Origin: Bacteroidales bacterium
Lineage (GTDB): Bacteria; Bacteroidota; Bacteroidia; Bacteroidales; F082
Direction: 5' to 3'
Assembly (NCBI GenBank): GCA_017645275.1
Contig: JAGCPH010000007.1
Location: 1-60,092 of the forward strand
DNA length: 60,092 nucleotides
Positions 43,704-53,688 of the stretch are shown piece after piece. The notes beneath the pieces are model-generated. The model was not told where the DNA came from and made no database searches. It saw only the letters and a list, made by a program, of their open reading frames with translations. Positions within the stretch are counted from its first letter, which is position 1; each line of letters starts with the position of its first letter. The translations under genes and the position numbers were made by a program.

Positions 43704-45743
43704 ATGAAAAAAAACTTAAGCACAGGGCGTATTATGCGCCTTGCGATGGCATTACTCCTACTTACAATAGGAGGTATTAGCACAACCTTACATGCCCAGA
43801 GAAACGACGGATTCTTCCGAAGTAACAATAATGATGATGTTTACAATGACAGAGATGCTTCGACACTTATCAATGGTGGCGGTTTTACTAACAACCAGAT
43901 GAATCAGCAAGATCCGAATTCGCCGGCTCCCATCGGAAGCGGCTTATTGATTATGGTGGCAGCGGGTGCCGGCTATGCAGTGGCTCGCCGTAAAAAAGCA
44001 GTGCGCAAAAGCGCGGCTTTGCTGATGGCAGGCGTTCTCATGCTAGGACTCACTCAGTGCAGGAAAAAAGATGTTGCCACTGTCGTTGACAACACAGCCA
44101 ATCTCGTCCCGATGACACTTACAACCGACGGTGCCAAAACGAGTTTTGACGATGGCGTTATCTCGTGGGTGAGTGGCGACAAACTGAATGTTGTGGCAGG
44201 TGGAAAATGTATCGGAACCTTGACTTATGACGGCAATGATTTTTCAGGATATGTTGACCTTGACGCTTTTAGCGAATCAGATGAAACGACATTCTATTTC
44301 TACTATGTTGGAAATCAGACAATAGGCAGTGGCGAAACATCATTTACTATGAGCATGTCGGGACAGACAGGCGCGAAAGCGAATCTTGGAGACTTTCATG
44401 TATCAAAAGGCTTACAATATGTGATTATCAACAAATCAGGAATGAATGTGAGTGCCACGTTGAGATCATATACTTCGGTGGCATATTTCAATGTGAGCGG
44501 CTTCAACAGATATAGTGAAACGGATGAAAATCTGTATATGTATGGTGACAACATTTATGAGCAGCTGACAATAAACTTCTCTGACAATAGTATTACTCCG
44601 GAACATGACGGATATTATATCAGTGCAGGAACATCGGCCGACAAAGCGAATGCATATTACATGTTTATTCCTACAAGTGCTGACGGACAGACAGAGGTGA
44701 ACCATGTTGTTAATTTCGTAAACAAGAGAACCTCGGCAACTACCACTTTCAAATATGGCATTGTTTCAAACGGCTGGTATTGCAATGGCGGTTTTGATGA
44801 GCCTATAGCAGTTACTGGAGCAGAGTATTACCAAGGTACATTACGCGGAGAGTTTTCCGTTGTTGCTAATAATTCAAAAAAAGTCAAGTTTTCACAAGGA
44901 AATTTACAATACTTAGCTTCAGAGACAAAATGGAAATTTGCAAACAATCAATATGATTATATAGGGAATGCCCCTGGTAATAATACGGCATCAGCAAACA
45001 GACCAACACAAAATTATTGGATAGTTATATTTAGTTGGGGAACAAGTGGATATAATAATACAGCAAATGATGAATATGCAACAAGATATCAACCATATTT
45101 GGAAACACTTAGTTCAACAGTAAATGTAGACTATAATTATTACGGATATGGGCCGTCAACGAATATGACTGATGTAAGTTTAATTGAAACAAGTAAAAAC
45201 TATGATTGGGGTATATTTAATGCAATAAATAACGGTGGAAATACTACTAACATATGGCGTACTTTGACACTAGATAATAAAGCTGGTGAATGGTATTGCC
45301 TGATAGGATTGGATAGCAAACCATCTCCAGGAACTAATTGTAGAACAGTTATAAATACTTTAGGCGAAGATTATAGATACACACAGGCAACTATTGGCGA
45401 AGATTTAAAAGGTTTAGTGCTTTTTCCTGATAATTATACACATCCTAATGGTACAACAATCACTAATGCTGTCTATAATAGCAAGAGTGATTTTACTGCT
45501 GTAATATCACAAATAGAATGGAATATGATGGAGGCAGCTGGGGCTGTGTTTTTACCAACTGCAGGATATAGAACCAGTGGTGTAACCATATGGAATTCAG
45601 GCTCACAAGGCCGTTATTGGAGCGTTAATAGATATGATATCAAACAAGCCAGAGGAATACAGTTTAATTCATACGGAGTTTCTGCAAGTTATTATTACAC
45701 TTATAATGGAACTTCTGTCCGTCTCGTTAAAGACGTTGAGTAA
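43704..45743 (+). CDS. Surface protein, fimbrillin-like with lectin-like C-terminus (paralogue 2)
   Basis: A 679-residue paralogue of the protein at 41616. It has a signal peptide (MRLAMALLLLTIGGISTTLHA), a DGFFRSNNNDDVYNDRD linker, the helix GSGLLIMVAAGAGYAVARR, and a second hydrophobic segment ending in LGLTQC. The middle has TTDGAKTSFDDGVISWVSGDKLNVV, the W..GD pattern of fimbrillin-like domains. The C-terminal part is distinctly AT-rich and Asn/Tyr-rich, ends in GTSVRLVKD, and contains GAVFLPTAGYR, as in the paralogue. It has no poly-G tract (GGI is coded by mixed codons). A terminator follows. Confidence 0.65.
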   Translation: MKKNLSTGRIMRLAMALLLLTIGGISTTLHAQRNDGFFRSNNNDDVYNDRDASTLINGGGFTNNQMNQQDPNSPAPIGSGLLIMVAAGAGYAVARRKKAVRKSAALLMAGVLMLGLTQCRKKDVATVVDNTANLVPMTLTTDGAKTSFDDGVISWVSGDKLNVVAGGKCIGTLTYDGNDFSGYVDLDAFSESDETTFYFYYVGNQTIGSGETSFTMSMSGQTGAKANLGDFHVSKGLQYVIINKSGMNVSATLRSYTSVAYFNVSGFNRYSETDENLYMYGDNIYEQLTINFSDNSITPEHDGYYISAGTSADKANAYYMFIPTSADGQTEVNHVVNFVNKRTSATTTFKYGIVSNGWYCNGGFDEPIAVTGAEYYQGTLRGEFSVVANNSKKVKFSQGNLQYLASETKWKFANNQYDYIGNAPGNNTASANRPTQNYWIVIFSWGTSGYNNTANDEYATRYQPYLETLSSTVNVDYNYYGYGPSTNMTDVSLIETSKNYDWGIFNAINNGGNTTNIWRTLTLDNKAGEWYCLIGLDSKPSPGTNCRTVINTLGEDYRYTQATIGEDLKGLVLFPDNYTHPNGTTITNAVYNSKSDFTAVISQIEWNMMEAAGAVFLPTAGYRTSGVTIWNSGSQGRYWSVNRYDIKQARGIQFNSYGVSASYYYTYNGTSVRLVKDVE

Positions 45744-45770
45744 AATACACAAACAATCATAATTACAAAA

Positions 45771-45798
45771 GCCAATCCCAACAGATTGGCTTTTTTTT
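45771..45798 (+). terminator. Intrinsic terminator after surface-protein paralogue 2
   Basis: GCCAATC (45771-45777) pairs with GATTGGC (45784-45790), followed by eight T. Confidence 0.85.
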
Positions 45799-45806
45799 GA
45801 TATTTT

Positions 45807-45840
45807 TTTGGCTCCATGTCAAAAAAAATTCGTATCTTTG
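45807..45840 (+). promoter_or_regulatory. Promoter of the T9SS adhesin-like gene
   Basis: TTTG at 45807-45810 and TATCTTTG at 45833-45840. The spacer is 22 bases, slightly long. The leader to the ATG at 45901 is about 54 bases. Confidence 0.55.
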
Positions 45841-45900
45841 CAGGCTAAAATATGTAATATTTTATTAACTTAATTATAACTAAATAAAAAATTAACATTT

Positions 45901-47481
45901 ATGAAAAAATCATTACTGATTGTATTGCTTATGGTGCTTATGGCTCCGTTTGCAATGAACGCACAGGAAACAAAGGACATGTGGGACTTTGTCAACTCCT
46001 TCTCATGCTCGACAGGACGCCAACATGCTGTGGTCTACGACGGCGAGAATATCTACACCGCCGCCTGGGGAAAGAGCTCAACAGTGCTCTCGATGTTCTA
46101 CAAATACGACCTTGAAGGCAACCTCATCGAGGAATTCGACGTCGCCGGCGTCAGCAACTCTGACAACTATATGCGCGACATGACATGGGACGGCCAGTAT
46201 GTTTACGGATGCGACGCCCACAGCGGCAACATCTGGTGCTACGACCTCCGCAACAAGACTCTGGTGAACTCAAACAAGATTGTCACCAACTTCAACGAAC
46301 TCGGCACCTGCACCTATGACCCTGTTTACGACGCTTTCTGGGTTGGCGAGAGAGCTACAGGCTCAAGCCCTGCGCTCCACCTCGACCTCAAGCTCGTGAA
46401 CCGTAGCGGCGTGGTCATCAAAACAGCCACAGCACACAACCTCGGCGGCCACACAGTGCACGGCACCGGCTACTTCACCGACGAAAACGGTGTGGCACAC
46501 CTCTATCTGTTTGCAGTGGAAGGCTTCACAGCACATGTGTTCGACTATGAAATCGAAGCCGACAGCATGTCATCAAGCTACATCTTCGACTTCGCGGTAA
46601 CACCAGGATGGGGAGCAGCTTGCAGCGCAGGCGGCGCATTCATCGGCTCAGTCGAAGGCTCACAGTATTTCTTCGGCGATGTCGACAAGAGCCCTAACCT
46701 CATCGGCATCTATGCTCTTGGCGATTACACCCCTGTCCCACCAACACCACCAGAGGGCAACATCCTCTTCGACTTCAACGACGGCATCATGCATCTCAAC
46801 CTCATCGACGCCGATGGCGACGGTTACAACTGGGATATCCGCCAGAACTGGAGTAACCCTGAGAACCCATACAGCGCCACATCAGCCTCTATCGACGATT
46901 ACGATGTGCCGTTGTTCCCTGAGAACTACATGGTGACACCTTACAAACTCGACTGCGAGCAGATAGTGTTCAAGGCATGCGTACAGGATGCAGCACATCC
47001 GGCAGAGCACCTCGGCGTGGCAGTGTCAACAACAACAGGCGACTCAGCCGATGAGTTCACCATCGTGTGGGATGTCGATATGACAGCAAAACAAGTGGGC
47101 AACTGGTATCTGTTTGATGTCGACCTGAGAGAGTTCCAGGGCCAGGACATCTACGTGGCCATCGTTCACTACAACTGCACCAACCAGTTTATGGTGAATG
47201 TCGACGACATTTTGCTCAACAGAGTTTATGACAATGTAAGCGAAAACGCAATCACTTCGTTTGTGGTGTATCCTAACCCTGCCAGCGACATGGTGAAGAT
47301 CGACAGCGAAGTCGTTGTCAACCAATACGACATCTACAACGTTGCAGGCGAGATGGTTTACAGCGCCAAGGTAGGCGAGAAATCGTTTGAAATCAACGTG
47401 AGCGAGCTTCCTGCTGGAACCTATGTCATCAACGTTATCAGCGAAGGCATGACACAGAGCAGAAGAATCGTAAAGAGATAG
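45901..47481 (+). CDS. T9SS-secreted protein with cleaved-adhesin-type domain
   Basis: A 526-residue exported protein with a signal peptide (LLIVLLMVLMAPFAMNA). Residues about 30-280 look like a beta-propeller-type repeat region (QHAVVYDGENIYTAAWG, MTWDGQYVYGCDAHSG). Residues about 290-445 resemble the cleaved adhesin domain of gingipain-type proteins (LIDADGDGYNWDI, ENYMVTPYKLDC, EHLGVAVSTT, MVNVDDILL). The end is a T9SS sorting domain (VYPNPASDMVKI, PAGTYVINV). It may bind host or environmental ligands. It has its own promoter and terminator. Confidence 0.78.
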   Translation: MKKSLLIVLLMVLMAPFAMNAQETKDMWDFVNSFSCSTGRQHAVVYDGENIYTAAWGKSSTVLSMFYKYDLEGNLIEEFDVAGVSNSDNYMRDMTWDGQYVYGCDAHSGNIWCYDLRNKTLVNSNKIVTNFNELGTCTYDPVYDAFWVGERATGSSPALHLDLKLVNRSGVVIKTATAHNLGGHTVHGTGYFTDENGVAHLYLFAVEGFTAHVFDYEIEADSMSSSYIFDFAVTPGWGAACSAGGAFIGSVEGSQYFFGDVDKSPNLIGIYALGDYTPVPPTPPEGNILFDFNDGIMHLNLIDADGDGYNWDIRQNWSNPENPYSATSASIDDYDVPLFPENYMVTPYKLDCEQIVFKACVQDAAHPAEHLGVAVSTTTGDSADEFTIVWDVDMTAKQVGNWYLFDVDLREFQGQDIYVAIVHYNCTNQFMVNVDDILLNRVYDNVSENAITSFVVYPNPASDMVKIDSEVVVNQYDIYNVAGEMVYSAKVGEKSFEINVSELPAGTYVINVISEGMTQSRRIVKR

Positions 47482-47502
47482 TTACCTCGGGTAACTACCA
47501 TT

Positions 47503-47532
47503 AAAAAAGGCTCCCAATTGGGAGCCTTTTTT
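47503..47532. terminator. Bidirectional terminator between the adhesin gene and gapA
   Basis: AAAAAAGGCTCCCAATT is followed by its inverted copy GGGAGCCTTTTTT. The flanking A and T runs make it work on both strands, which suits the convergent genes on each side. A small GTTAC/GTAAC hairpin lies just before it at 47481-47495. Confidence 0.9.
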
Positions 47533-47549
47533 GTTTCAAAACCAATCGA

Positions 47550-48590
<1,041 letters not shown>

Positions 48591-48621
48591 TTAACAAAAA
48601 ATTCATGTTACAATTGTTTTG

Positions 48622-48652
48622 CAAAGTTAGACACTATTTTTTAATAAAACAA
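48622..48652 (-). promoter_or_regulatory. Promoter of gapA
   Basis: Minus-strand TTG (48650-48652), a 20-base spacer and TAACTTTG (48622-48629). The leader to the gapA ATG is about 40 bases. Confidence 0.6.
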
Positions 48653-48709
48653 GCAATTTTCAAAAAAATTTTAAAAATAAATATTTATCGTCATTATGAT
48701 AAAATTTCG

Positions 48710-48717
48710 TATTTTTG
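48710..48717 (+). promoter_or_regulatory. Promoter -7 element of lepA
   Basis: TATTTTTG at 48710-48717, about 40 bases before the lepA ATG. No clear TTTG is seen at the -33 position. Confidence 0.45.
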
Positions 48718-48757
48718 CAGAATTAATTACTATTTTGGAGTAAATTGGTTTTTTAAG

Positions 48758-50545
48758 ATGGATAAGATTCGAAACTTCTGCATTATAGCTCATATTGATC
48801 ACGGGAAAAGCACCCTTGCCGACAGACTCATTGAGCTCACTAACACATTGACAAAGAAGGAGTTAGTGGACCAAGTTTTGGACGACATGGACCTTGAGCG
48901 CGAGCGTGGCATCACCATTAAAAGTCATGCCATCCAGATGAAATATGAGCATGAGGGCGAAGTTTACACCTTGAATCTTATTGACACTCCCGGCCACGTC
49001 GACTTTTCATACGAAGTTTCGCGTTCAATAGCCGCCTGCGAAGGTGCTTTGCTGGTTGTCGACGCATCGCAAGGCATTCAGGCTCAGACGATTAGCAATC
49101 TTTATATGGCCATCGACCACGATTTGGAGGTGATACCTATCTTAAATAAGATCGACATGGAGAGCGCTCAACCCGAGAAGGTGGAGGACCAGATTGTGGA
49201 CCTCATCGGTTGCGATCGTGAGGATATTTTACGCTGCTCAGCACGCACAGGATTTGGCGTCCCAGAGATTCTAGAAGCCATCGTCAAGCGCATTCCGGCA
49301 CCTAAAGGCGACCCAAATGCACCGTTGCAGGCTTTGATTTTCGACTCCGTCTTCAACTCTTTCAGAGGAATCATCGCTTACTTCAGAATAATGAACGGCA
49401 CCATCCACACTGGCGAGAACGTCAAGTTTTTCAACACAGGCATGGAATACGACGCAGACGAGATTGGTGTCTTGCAGATGAAACAAGTGCCTAAGAAAGA
49501 GCTTTCAGCAGGCAACGTGGGATACATCATCTCGGGCATCAAGACTTCGAAAGAGGTCAAGGTCGGCGATACGATTACTTCGGTTGCCAACCCTTGCGAC
49601 AAGCCTATCGCTGGCTTCGAGAACGTGAAGCCGATGGTGTTTGCTGGTGTCTACCCTGTCGATGCCGATGATTACGAGGAACTTAGGAGCTCGTTGGAGA
49701 AACTTCAGCTCAACGATGCCTCCTTGGTGTGGGAGCCTGAGTCATCAGCGGCATTGGGATTCGGATTCCGCTGCGGTTTCTTGGGATTGCTGCACATGGA
49801 GATCATACAGGAGCGCCTCGACCGCGAGTTCAACATGGATGTTATCACCACTGTGCCTAACGTCTCGTTCAAGGCCTATCTCACTGACGGCAACATTGTG
49901 GACGTACACAACCCGAGCGGAATGCCCGAAGTGACAAAGATAGACCACATCGACGAGCCATATATCTTGGCACAGATTATCTCACAAAACGAGTACGTCG
50001 GCTCCATCATGACGCTTTGCATCGAAAGACGAGGCATACTGAAGAACCAGGTCTACCTCACCACCGACCGCGTGGAGCTCACCTTCGAGATGCCATTGAG
50101 CGAGATTGTGTTCGATTTCTATGACAAACTAAAGTCAATATCAAGAGGTTACGCCTCATTCGACTATCATATCTGCGGCTACAAGCCATCGAAGCTGGTC
50201 AAATTGGACATCATGCTCAACGGCGACACTGTCGATGCACTTTCGACCTTGATTTTCGTTGACCACGCCTACTCTTTCGGACGTCGCATGTGCGAGAAAC
50301 TAAAGGAGTTGATACCAAGACAGCAGTTCGACATCGCCATCCAGGCCGCTATCGGAGCGAAAATCATCGCAAGAGAGACTGTGCGTCAAGTTCGTAAGGA
50401 CGTTACTGCGAAGTGCTACGGTGGCGATATCTCGCGTAAGCGCAAGTTGCTTGAGAAACAGAAAGAAGGGAAGAAACGAATGAGGCAGATTGGAAACGTG
50501 GAGGTGCCACAGTCGGCGTTTTTAGCGGTTCTTAAGCTGGATTAA
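48758..50545 (+). CDS. lepA: Elongation factor 4 (LepA)
   Basis: LepA is a ribosome-associated GTPase that acts in translation under stress or initiation. The 595 residues begin [20 protein letters not shown], the G1 motif; DTPGHVDF and NKIDM follow, then the EF-G-like domains and the LepA-specific C-terminus ([30 protein letters not shown]). The frame opens at 48605, but those 51 codons lie upstream of and across the promoter, so the ATG at 48758 is used. It ends in a hairpin shared with the convergent beta-mannosidase gene. Confidence 0.96.
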   Translation: MDKIRNFCIIAHIDHGKSTLADRLIELTNTLTKKELVDQVLDDMDLERERGITIKSHAIQMKYEHEGEVYTLNLIDTPGHVDFSYEVSRSIAACEGALLVVDASQGIQAQTISNLYMAIDHDLEVIPILNKIDMESAQPEKVEDQIVDLIGCDREDILRCSARTGFGVPEILEAIVKRIPAPKGDPNAPLQALIFDSVFNSFRGIIAYFRIMNGTIHTGENVKFFNTGMEYDADEIGVLQMKQVPKKELSAGNVGYIISGIKTSKEVKVGDTITSVANPCDKPIAGFENVKPMVFAGVYPVDADDYEELRSSLEKLQLNDASLVWEPESSAALGFGFRCGFLGLLHMEIIQERLDREFNMDVITTVPNVSFKAYLTDGNIVDVHNPSGMPEVTKIDHIDEPYILAQIISQNEYVGSIMTLCIERRGILKNQVYLTTDRVELTFEMPLSEIVFDFYDKLKSISRGYASFDYHICGYKPSKLVKLDIMLNGDTVDALSTLIFVDHAYSFGRRMCEKLKELIPRQQFDIAIQAAIGAKIIARETVRQVRKDVTAKCYGGDISRKRKLLEKQKEGKKRMRQIGNVEVPQSAFLAVLKLD

Positions 50546-50617
50546 TTATTGATACCTTTCTCGAATTACTCGCAGTACCCTGTGGTAAGTCGTAATTCTG
50601 CGAAAGGTATCAATAAT
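50545..50617. terminator. Long hairpin shared by convergent lepA and mannosidase genes
   Basis: The arms 50545-50569 and 50592-50617 are inverted copies with 16 perfect pairs, then a mismatch, two pairs, a bulge and six more pairs. The left arm begins at the last base of the lepA stop and the right arm ends at the last base of the mannosidase stop, so the hairpin fills the gap exactly. There is no long T run, so it may act as a transcript-end stabiliser or a weak terminator on both strands. Confidence 0.7.
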
Positions 50618-52899
50618 CATTGTATTGAATGTCGCAAATCTTTCGGACAAACGAGATATTGCTTTCTCTGAGCCACAACTTCATCATTTTCAACGAGTTG
50701 CATCTCGATGTAAATTTCTTCTTTATCGAATTCCTTAACAAAATCGTTCACGTCGAGAGGCAGTTTTATGCTACTATTTTCTGGGATTGCAACGTCTGCA
50801 CCAAACGACTTCAGTAATTTTCCGTTAAAATCATAGATATCAAGATTCAATTCGGCGTTTATCTCACGATAGAGGTCGCTGACGGCGTAAACCGTGAAGT
50901 TGCCGTCGGTGGTCGGGAGCACACCTATTAATATAGGTGCATACAAAACTTTGAGTTCATCATGCAGCAACTTCTTGTTACCATAGTAATCTATTGACGA
51001 CCATGATATTACAGGCCAAGCGTCGTTGAGTTGCCAGTAGAGTGTTCCCATGGAACGAGGTTTGGCGGCGCGCTGGGCTTCGATGGCAAGGCCGATGCCC
51101 CATGCCTGCGACAATTGGGAATAATAGACGTAATCATCCATAGGGACGTGGCACGCCGCGTCCCTACAGACGTATTGGTTTACATGTTTTTGTATCAGTG
51201 CCTCTCCCCTGTTGTGTTTCTGGTGTGCTTGGATAACCTCGTCATCCAGATCAGGCGAAATGGCTAGCAATGTTGACAAAGCAGGATATGCCTGATAGCC
51301 GAATTCACTGTTGAAACGACCTACTTTCTCGAGATAAGCCTCGTAAGGCAACTCGCCCCACCACACACCCCAGTAATGCACGTCGCCTTCGGTAAGACTT
51401 TGTGGTTTGCCCCAACCATTTTTAGGAGAACTCGGCCAATAGTTTCGCGTACCATCTTGTGTTTCAACGACTTCAGTAAAAATATCGACAAACAGAGTGT
51501 CCATGCCATGTTTCATCTCGGCGTAATCGTCGTCGGTCCAGCCCATCGACTGCTGCCAGCCCCAGTTGACGTAGCCTTCGCTCACTTCGTTATTGCCGCA
51601 CCACAGTGCCAGCGACGGATGGTTCTGATAATGAATCACTTGCTGGGTAGCTTCTTCTTTCACGTTGTTCAGGAACTCGTCGGAATATGGGTAAGTGGTG
51701 CCGGCAAACATGAAATCCTGCCACACCATGATGCCGAGGCTGTCGCAGACATCGAAGAAATAATCGGGAGGATAGATACCGCCTCCCCACACTCTGAGCA
51801 TGTTGAAATGCGCAGGCACACATTCAGCTAACAGCTTGATTGTCTTGTCTTTAGACATCCACGTCTCGATCATCTCCTCTGGGATGTAGTTCGCGCCCTT
51901 GATGTAGACTTTCTTGCCGTTCACCTTGAAATACATGGCATTTCCGATGCTATCGGGTTCTTCGATGAGTTCTATTTTGCGAATACCTGTCGTAACTTTT
52001 TGAGATTCAATAAGTTTATCATTTTCATAAATCTCGACAACAAAATCCGTCATCGACTGCTCCCCCATCTCGTTTGGCCACCAAAGACTGGCATTTTGCA
52101 GTTCAAACGGAATCTTTACATGACACTGTCCGTTGATTGAAACCGATTGTGCACAAATCTGTGAATCGTTATGTAAAACCACGAATTTTAAATCATGCGG
52201 TCCATCGGTGCAAAGCCTAATGTTTGCTGACATTTCAGCGTCGTTTCCATCAAGGTCTTCGGTTAAAACCGATATCTTTTCGACCCTAAAACCGTTCCAG
52301 CCGAGCAGTTCAACGTCTTTCCAGATGCCGACATTCAGATAGCGAGGAGCCCAGTCCCAGCCGTTTTGATAGGCTGCTTTACGCATCACGGCATATTTTT
52401 CCGGGAAACGGAGACGATAGGTTTCGATGAGACTATCTCGTTGTTTATCAAACGGATAGAAACGCACCTTAAGCTCATTGCCGTGCTTTTTCAGAAGATT
52501 TTTCACCTCTTTCTGATACTTGACGAACATATTGTCGGAGCGAATAATCTTCTCGCCATTGAGCCAGACGTCTGCGTAAGTATCTAAGCCATTGAAAATC
52601 AGGTCAATATTATCTTTTTCAAAAATATCGTTATCGACATCGAATTTCAAAGAATAATCCCAGATCTGTTGTGGAATCCATTGCAAATCTTGTTCCACTT
52701 TGCCGAGATATGGATGTGGAATTAAGCCGTTTTCGTACAGATCGGCCTGCACGACGGAAGGGATATCCACTTGTAAATCAATGGATAACGTGTCGGTCTG
52801 GAGATTCCATCCGGAGTTTAGCGATTGATATGAAAAATGGTTTTTACCTATGCATGACGATAGGATGAGCGGAATCAAAAAGAATATAAGTTTTTTCAT
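50617..52899 (-). CDS. GH2 beta-mannosidase-like lipoprotein
   Basis: A 760-residue glycoside hydrolase of family 2 with a lipoprotein signal (LIPLILSSC, Cys16). It has the sugar-binding N-terminal domain (FNGLDTYADVWLNGE), an immunoglobulin-like domain, the TIM barrel with the acid/base WCGNNEV and the nucleophile in GRFNSEFGYQ, and the WQLNDAWPVISWSSIDY block of beta-mannosidases. A palindromic repeat at 51141 is read through in frame and encodes CRDAACHVPM. Its start overlaps the cutC stop (ATGA). It probably sits in the periplasm or outer membrane and trims beta-mannosides. Confidence 0.87.
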   Translation of the reverse strand: MKKLIFFLIPLILSSCIGKNHFSYQSLNSGWNLQTDTLSIDLQVDIPSVVQADLYENGLIPHPYLGKVEQDLQWIPQQIWDYSLKFDVDNDIFEKDNIDLIFNGLDTYADVWLNGEKIIRSDNMFVKYQKEVKNLLKKHGNELKVRFYPFDKQRDSLIETYRLRFPEKYAVMRKAAYQNGWDWAPRYLNVGIWKDVELLGWNGFRVEKISVLTEDLDGNDAEMSANIRLCTDGPHDLKFVVLHNDSQICAQSVSINGQCHVKIPFELQNASLWWPNEMGEQSMTDFVVEIYENDKLIESQKVTTGIRKIELIEEPDSIGNAMYFKVNGKKVYIKGANYIPEEMIETWMSKDKTIKLLAECVPAHFNMLRVWGGGIYPPDYFFDVCDSLGIMVWQDFMFAGTTYPYSDEFLNNVKEEATQQVIHYQNHPSLALWCGNNEVSEGYVNWGWQQSMGWTDDDYAEMKHGMDTLFVDIFTEVVETQDGTRNYWPSSPKNGWGKPQSLTEGDVHYWGVWWGELPYEAYLEKVGRFNSEFGYQAYPALSTLLAISPDLDDEVIQAHQKHNRGEALIQKHVNQYVCRDAACHVPMDDYVYYSQLSQAWGIGLAIEAQRAAKPRSMGTLYWQLNDAWPVISWSSIDYYGNKKLLHDELKVLYAPILIGVLPTTDGNFTVYAVSDLYREINAELNLDIYDFNGKLLKSFGADVAIPENSSIKLPLDVNDFVKEFDKEEIYIEMQLVENDEVVAQRKQYLVCPKDLRHSIQ
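51141..51166. repeat. Palindromic repeat inside the beta-mannosidase gene
   Basis: A 26-base near-palindrome beginning TAGGGACGTGGCACG and ending GCGTCCCTA, with arms of eight perfect pairs and a few mismatches inside. It belongs to the same GACGCAC-like family found between genes at 1863, 56833 and 58208, but here it lies within a coding frame without breaking it. Confidence 0.65.
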
Positions 52900-53627
52900 T
52901 TGATACTCTCAACGATATCCTTGATTCTGTTGACATCCGACACTTTCATCGACGTCGGCACTTTGTTATGATCATATTCTTTATGATATAATTTGTGCGG
53001 CAGATAGTCTTTTTGTGATGTCAGCGATGCGTGACAGTTATTGATGCCTGTGGCGCTTAGTATTTGTTCGATATTTTCCTCAGTGATGCCGCCACCTGCC
53101 ATTATTTTTATCTTGTCGCCGTAGCGTTTCTGCATCTCACGGATCACTGGTATTCCTTCGTAAGCCGTTGGTTTTCCGCCACTTGTAAGAACTTTGTCGA
53201 ATCCGAGGCTAACGAGTTTCTCCACTGTCTCAACTGGGTTTTTGCATCTGTCGATGGCACGGTGAAAGGTAAACTTCATCCCCTCGCCTGCTTTTTTCAT
53301 CTTTTTTATTGCTGGGATGTCGATTTCGCCGTCAGCGTTAAGGGCGCCTATCACAACTCCTTCATAGCCAAGGCTTTTCACCTTTCTGATGGAGTCGCAC
53401 ATGGTATCGATTTCTTTCTCGTTATATACAAAATTACCGTCGCGGCAGCGGATCAGCACCCTCACAGGGATGTGTCGTGCCGCATTTTGGCAGTTAAACA
53501 GCGTTTCTTCTGACGGTGTCACACCGCCCACCTCCAGCGCCTCGCAGAGCTCGGCGCAGTCGGCACAGCCTACAACGCCGTTGATCATTGACTGATAGCC
53601 GTTTGCGCAAAGTTCAAAGTTAACCAT
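52896..53627 (-). CDS. cutC: CutC family protein
   Basis: A 243-residue TIM-barrel protein of the CutC family, described as copper homeostasis proteins in older work, although the function is disputed. The N-terminus MVNFELCANGYQSMINGVVGCADCAELC and the blocks PVRVLIRCRDGNF, FTFHRAIDRCKN and KVLTSGGKPTAYEG are typical. The frame opens 19 codons further up, but those codons lie in the promoter, so the ATG at 53627 is used. It is the first gene of an operon with the mannosidase, which overlaps it by four bases. Confidence 0.9.
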   Translation of the reverse strand: MVNFELCANGYQSMINGVVGCADCAELCEALEVGGVTPSEETLFNCQNAARHIPVRVLIRCRDGNFVYNEKEIDTMCDSIRKVKSLGYEGVVIGALNADGEIDIPAIKKMKKAGEGMKFTFHRAIDRCKNPVETVEKLVSLGFDKVLTSGGKPTAYEGIPVIREMQKRYGDKIKIMAGGGITEENIEQILSATGINNCHASLTSQKDYLPHKLYHKEYDHNKVPTSMKVSDVNRIKDIVESIK

Positions 53628-53636
53628 AACATAATT

Positions 53637-53669
53637 TTTGGCAAAGATATGAAAAGTTTTGTAATTTTG
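53637..53669 (+). promoter_or_regulatory. Promoter of mutS2, overlapping the cutC promoter
   Basis: TTTG at 53637-53640, a 21-base spacer and TAATTTTG at 53662-53669. The transcript would start near 53676, leaving a leader of about 13 bases. It shares almost the same DNA as the opposite promoter at 53642-53673. Confidence 0.6.
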
Positions 53670-53673
53670 CAAA
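53642..53673 (-). promoter_or_regulatory. Promoter of the cutC-mannosidase operon
   Basis: Minus-strand TTTG (53670-53673), a 20-base spacer and TATCTTTG (53642-53649). Each promoter lies inside the other, so only one polymerase can bind at a time. Confidence 0.65.
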
Positions 53674-53688
53674 TAATTTTTCATAAAA

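Noticed and set aside
41400-47532. Complete diversity-generating retroelement
   Set aside because: No reverse transcriptase or template repeat is in the window; only target-like C-termini are present.
48605-48757. 51-codon N-terminal extension of lepA
   Set aside because: It crosses the promoter and has an unusual composition; family N-termini begin at the ATG at 48758.
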